In this document: positions 13,659 to 16,637 of the stretch, in pieces
Layout: every line of letters begins with the position of its first letter
Position numbering within the stretch: position 1 is the first letter of the stretch
From: CAZWUW01 sp964636895
GTDB taxonomy: Bacteria > Bacillota > Thermincolia > Thermincolales > CAZWUW01
Length of the DNA: 16,637 bases
Direction: 5' to 3'
NCBI GenBank assembly: GCA_964636895.1
Contig: CAZWUW010000064.1
Coordinates: forward strand, 1-16,637
Notes under the pieces: model-generated
Database searches by the model: none
Seen by the model: the letters and a program-made list of their open reading frames with translations, nothing else
What the model was told of the DNA's origin: nothing
Program-made: the position numbers and the translations under genes

Positions 13659-14738
13659 TTATATATGATGTCGTTCCAACAAAATCTGGTCACGATACCG
13701 TTTTAGCCCTTCTTTGATAGCGCGGGCCCGGACTTCACCAATGCCTTCCACCTCATCCAATTCTTCGATAGAAGCATTCAGAATCCGCTGCAGCGAACTA
13801 AAGGTCTGCACCAAGTTTTCAATAACCGGCCACGGTAACCGCGGAATTTTATATAAAATCCGGTATCCCCGGGGCGAAACGGATTGGTCCAGAATACTGG
13901 CGCTGCCTGTATATCCAAGTGCCCGGCTAATTAATGATAAGTCCAATAAATCCTCTGAATCCCATTGTCCTATGGTATGTAAAATTTCCTCCGGATGCTT
14001 GTCATTTAAATGATAATAATCCTCAATAATCAACAGGCCATCATCTTCCACATTGGCTACCAGCTCATCCAACTGCATGCTGACAAGCCGGCCTTCTGTA
14101 CCCAACTCACCGATATAGGTCTCAATTTCCTTGACGATCCGGACCACCATTTCAGTCCTCTGGATGGCTTTGGCCACGTCATACAAGGTTACTAAATCCT
14201 GAAATTCCAGGGCACTTAGTGTTGATAAAGCCTTATCAAGCACTACTTTATATTTCTCCAGGGTTTGCACAGCCTGGTTAGCCTTGGTCAGAATAACCCC
14301 AATATCCCGCAGCACATATTTGACATTGCCCCGGTATAAGGTAATAATGCTCCTTCTTTGGGATATAGAAAGCACGGAAACCCCGGTCTGTTTCGCTACC
14401 CGCTCCGCTGTCCGGTGCCGGATTCCTGTTTCATTGGATGGGATAGCCGGATCGGGAATTAATTGGGTATTAGCCTTCAATACCTTCCTAACGTCACTGC
14501 TTAAGATAAGGGCACCGTCCATTTTTGCCAGTTCATAAAGAACCGCCGGCGTCATTTCAGTATTAATTTCGAAGCCGCCTTCCACTATCTCCATTACCTG
14601 CGGTGAATCTCCAACCACGATTAATGCCCCGGTTTTGGCATTAAGAATATTCTCCAAACCCTCCCGCAGCGATGTACCGGGCGCTAATACCCGGATGGCT
14701 TTAAGAAAACTCTCCTCCAACACTGTTTCTTCCTTCAA
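13659..14738 (-). CDS. disA: DNA integrity scanning protein DisA (diadenylate cyclase)
   Basis: Octameric enzyme that makes c-di-AMP from two ATP while scanning DNA; branched structures inhibit it and delay sporulation in B. subtilis. The N-terminal DAC domain shows the catalytic DGA at 74-76 (AKMDGALILS) and RHR at 108-110 (TGIRHRTAERVAKQTG). A helical spine follows, then a C-terminal helix-hairpin-helix DNA-binding domain (LDEVEGIGEVRARAIKEGLK). 359 aa against 360 in B. subtilis. The start is a TTG at 14738, 4 nt after the radA TGA, with AAGGGGGTGA immediately upstream embedded in the radA end, so translation is coupled. RadA acts with DisA on recombination intermediates in B. subtilis, which fits the pairing. 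Confidence 0.97.
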   Translation of the reverse strand: MKEETVLEESFLKAIRVLAPGTSLREGLENILNAKTGALIVVGDSPQVMEIVEGGFEINTEMTPAVLYELAKMDGALILSSDVRKVLKANTQLIPDPAIPSNETGIRHRTAERVAKQTGVSVLSISQRRSIITLYRGNVKYVLRDIGVILTKANQAVQTLEKYKVVLDKALSTLSALEFQDLVTLYDVAKAIQRTEMVVRIVKEIETYIGELGTEGRLVSMQLDELVANVEDDGLLIIEDYYHLNDKHPEEILHTIGQWDSEDLLDLSLISRALGYTGSASILDQSVSPRGYRILYKIPRLPWPVIENLVQTFSSLQRILNASIEELDEVEGIGEVRARAIKEGLKRYRDQILLERHHI

Positions 14739-14742
14739 GCAA

Positions 14743-16107
14743 TCACCCCCTTAATGCAATTTCCATGGCCTCTGTCACAATCCGTACGCCAATAATCTCC
14801 ATATCCTTAAAGTCCTGCAGATACTGCAGGTTAGCAGCCGGCACAACCGCCCGGGTGAAACCCATTTTAGCGCCTTCCTTTAACCGCTTCTGAATCTGAC
14901 CTACGGCCCGCACTTCGCCGGTCAAACCGATTTCACCGACAACCAACAGACCGGGATCCACCGGAAAATCCTTTAAACTGGAAGCCAGGGCTACTGCGAT
15001 GCCCAAATCCACCGCCGGTTCATCCAACTTCACCCCACCGGCCACATTTACGTATGTATCCTGCCCGCTCAAATGAAAACCGACCCTTTTCTCCAACACA
15101 GCCGTAATCAACGACACCCGGTTATAATCAACGCCAGTGGTCATCCGCCTTGGTGTGCCAAATGAGGTGGGGCTTACCAACGCCTGAAGCTCCACCAGAA
15201 TGGGCCTAGAACCCTCCAAACCCGGAATCACTACCGAACCGGCCACCCCTTGGGGACGTTCTTGCAAAAATAATCCCGACGGATTCGACACCTCCACCAG
15301 GCCCCGCTCGGCCATCTCAAAAACTCCAATCTCATTCGTGGAGCCAAACCGGTTTTTTACCGCCCGGAGAATACGAAAGGTATGGTGCCGCTCCCCTTCA
15401 AAATAGAGTACCGTGTCCACCATATGCTCCATGACCCGCGGCCCGGCTAAAAGCCCCTCTTTAGTAACATGACCCACAATTATTACCGGTATGCCGGTAG
15501 ATTTGGCCAAACGCAGCAGATATGCGGTGCATTCCCGAACCTGCCCCACACTACCCGGGGCAGATGGCATACTTTCTGTAAAAACCGTTTGTATGGAATC
15601 GATCACTAACAGCCGGGGTTCTATATTTCGGACATGTTCTACGATACGTTCAAGAACAGTTTCCGCTACTACATACAAATTATCACTAATGGCTAGCAAA
15701 CGATTCGCCCGCATCCGGGTCTGACTAACCGACTCCTCACCGGAAACATATAGCACCACGCCTTGCTTACAACCAATTGCGTATGCCGCTTGCAGCCCCA
15801 ACGTAGATTTGCCGATCCCCGGATCACCGCCTACCAATACTAACGAACCGGGTACAACTCCGCCACCCAACACACGATCCAGTTCACTAATACCAGTGCA
15901 GTAACGTGACTCTTCACCGCTGGTAACATCGGTAATTTTTTGCGGCCGGCCGGAAAGCAGCGGACTACCTCCGTCCTTTTCAGCGCGCGGGCCGGCAGGC
16001 TCTTCCACCAGGCTGTTCCAAGCACCACAGCCAGGACACCGGCCCATCCATTTTGGAGATTCTGCTCCGCATTCCTGACAAAAAAACAGCGTCCTAGTTT
16101 TGCCCAC
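14743..16107 (-). CDS. radA: DNA repair protein RadA/Sms
   Basis: RecA-like DnaB-type ATPase that drives branch migration in recombination and repair. The N-terminal zinc finger is C10-x2-C13-x10-C24-x2-C27. Walker A is GGDPGIGKST at 93-102, followed by YVSGEES and the Walker B strand LLVIDSIQT. The RadA-specific KNRFG motif is at 251-255, and the C-terminal third is a Lon-like P domain (GGVKLDEPAVDLGIAVAL). The frame is open to 16140, but the GTG at 16107 with GGAGG 6 nt upstream begins just before the zinc finger and gives 454 aa, as expected (458 in B. subtilis). First gene of a radA-disA transcript. Confidence 0.97.
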   Translation of the reverse strand: MGKTRTLFFCQECGAESPKWMGRCPGCGAWNSLVEEPAGPRAEKDGGSPLLSGRPQKITDVTSGEESRYCTGISELDRVLGGGVVPGSLVLVGGDPGIGKSTLGLQAAYAIGCKQGVVLYVSGEESVSQTRMRANRLLAISDNLYVVAETVLERIVEHVRNIEPRLLVIDSIQTVFTESMPSAPGSVGQVRECTAYLLRLAKSTGIPVIIVGHVTKEGLLAGPRVMEHMVDTVLYFEGERHHTFRILRAVKNRFGSTNEIGVFEMAERGLVEVSNPSGLFLQERPQGVAGSVVIPGLEGSRPILVELQALVSPTSFGTPRRMTTGVDYNRVSLITAVLEKRVGFHLSGQDTYVNVAGGVKLDEPAVDLGIAVALASSLKDFPVDPGLLVVGEIGLTGEVRAVGQIQKRLKEGAKMGFTRAVVPAANLQYLQDFKDMEIIGVRIVTEAMEIALRG

Positions 16108-16143
16108 CGTCACCCTCCATAATATGACATTTCTTAACAAATA

Positions 16144-16172
16144 ATTATAACATTTTTAAATACTTCTAACAA
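16144..16172 (-). promoter_or_regulatory. Sigma-A-type promoter of radA-disA
   Basis: TTGTTA (16172-16167), 17-nt spacer, TATAAT (16149-16144), minus strand. The -35 box starts 4 nt after the clpC terminator hairpin. Confidence 0.7.
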
Positions 16173-16176
16173 GAGG

Positions 16177-16205
16177 GAAGCATCCGGGAAATTGCCGGAT
16201 GCTTC
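16177..16205 (-). terminator. Hairpin after clpC
   Basis: GAAGCATCCGG, loop of 7 nt, CCGGATGCTTC: a perfect 11-bp stem 23 nt after the clpC stop. The minus-strand tail (CCTCTTGTTAG) is only moderately U-rich. Confidence 0.65.
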
Positions 16206-16228
16206 TTAATATTAAGGCGATTATAAAA

Positions 16229-16637
16229 TTAACCTTTGGTAATAACAATATCATTTTCCTTTTCCGATATCAGCACCTTGTCTCCCGCTTTAAATGTACC
16301 CCGCAACAACTCTTCCGACAGCCGGTCTTCAACAAGCTTCTGAATAGACCGGCGCAACGGCCTGGCACCATACATCTGGTCAAATCCCGCTTTAGCCAGC
16401 AATGCTTTGACACCTTCATGCACTTCAATGGCAATATCGTTTTCCTGTAAGCGGGCGCCGACTTCCTGCAGCATTAGGTCTACTATTTCTCTAATGTGTT
16501 CCTCATTCAGGGCATGAAATACAATGATTTCATCAATCCGGTTCAAAAACTCAGGCCGAAAGGTTTTTCTAAGTTCATTGGTAACCCTGTCCTTCATATC
16601 ATCATAACCGGTTTCCTTGGTAGTCGTCTTAAAGCCC
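16229..16637 (-). CDS. clpC: ClpC ATPase, C-terminal part (5' end outside window)
   Basis: AAA+ unfoldase that feeds substrates to ClpP; in Firmicutes it works with McsB-marked or adaptor-bound proteins. Only the last 135 residues are present, reading GFKTTTKETGYDDMKDRV from the window edge. The visible part is the end of the second ATPase domain, with sensor-2-type RPEFLNRIDEIIVFHAL, followed by the Clp C-terminal small domain (YGARPLRRSIQKLVEDRLSEELL). It is the upstream neighbour of radA, as in B. subtilis. The true start lies beyond 16637; the ATG at 16597 is internal. Confidence 0.95.
   Translation of the reverse strand, partial: GFKTTTKETGYDDMKDRVTNELRKTFRPEFLNRIDEIIVFHALNEEHIREIVDLMLQEVGARLQENDIAIEVHEGVKALLAKAGFDQMYGARPLRRSIQKLVEDRLSEELLRGTFKAGDKVLISEKENDIVITKG

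Noticed and set aside
1025..16450. Many plus-strand open frames of 60-150 codons opposite the housekeeping genes
   Set aside because: They are antisense shadows of strongly conserved minus-strand genes, lack ribosome sites and show compositionally odd proteins.

Overview
The window is a stretch of conserved chromosomal backbone from a spore-forming low-GC Gram-positive bacterium (Firmicutes, class Clostridia or Negativicutes; the species cannot be named from sequence alone). Evidence: sporulation sigma factor SigH, the diadenylate cyclase DisA, CarD, ThyX, a T-box riboswitch, strong AGGAGG-type ribosome binding sites with several GTG/TTG starts, and the gene order clpC-radA-disA-(carD)-yacL-ispD-ispF-gltX-cysE-cysS-mrnC-(thyX)-rlmB-rae1-sigH. 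This is the Bacillus subtilis order with carD and thyX added. Everything except one small gene lies on the minus strand, so transcription runs from high to low coordinates.

Layout, in transcription order. 16637-16229: the end of clpC, then a hairpin. 16172-13659: radA and disA, 4 bp apart, from a sigma-A-like promoter. 13118-13513: a small plus-strand gene of unknown function with four cysteines spaced like a metal site; it converges on disA and diverges from carD. 12985-12385: carD with two tandem near-consensus promoters and a terminator overlapping its stop codon. 12345-9856: a membrane PIN/TRAM protein gene (yacL family), broken by one in-frame TAA, followed by overlapping ispD and ispF (MEP isoprenoid pathway) and a hairpin terminator. 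9813-7483: three accessory genes not in the B. subtilis cluster: a PrcB_C/Gmad2 lipoprotein, a hydrogenase-maturation-type peptidase and a secreted DUF1002 protein. 7486-5955: gltX with its own likely promoter. 5954-1020: a consensus promoter abutting the gltX stop, a cysteine T-box leader (specifier TGC, UGGA matching a U73 discriminator, terminator), then the tightly packed operon cysE-cysS-mrnC-thyX-rlmB-rae1. 1009-141: sigH with its own consensus promoter and a leader of about 190 nt. 104-1: promoter and the first 61 nt of tRNA-Thr(TGT), cut by the window edge.

The genes mostly serve translation and RNA metabolism (GluRS, CysRS, RlmB, Mini-III, Rae1, tRNA-Thr), genome surveillance and stress (ClpC, RadA, DisA, CarD), precursor supply (CysE, IspDF, ThyX) and entry into sporulation (SigH). 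I see no phage, IS element, CRISPR or novel defence system. The most notable items are the nonsense codon in the yacL-family gene, the cysteine T-box that would also govern thyX and three RNA genes, the plus-strand cysteine-rich orphan, and the three-gene insertion between ispF and gltX.
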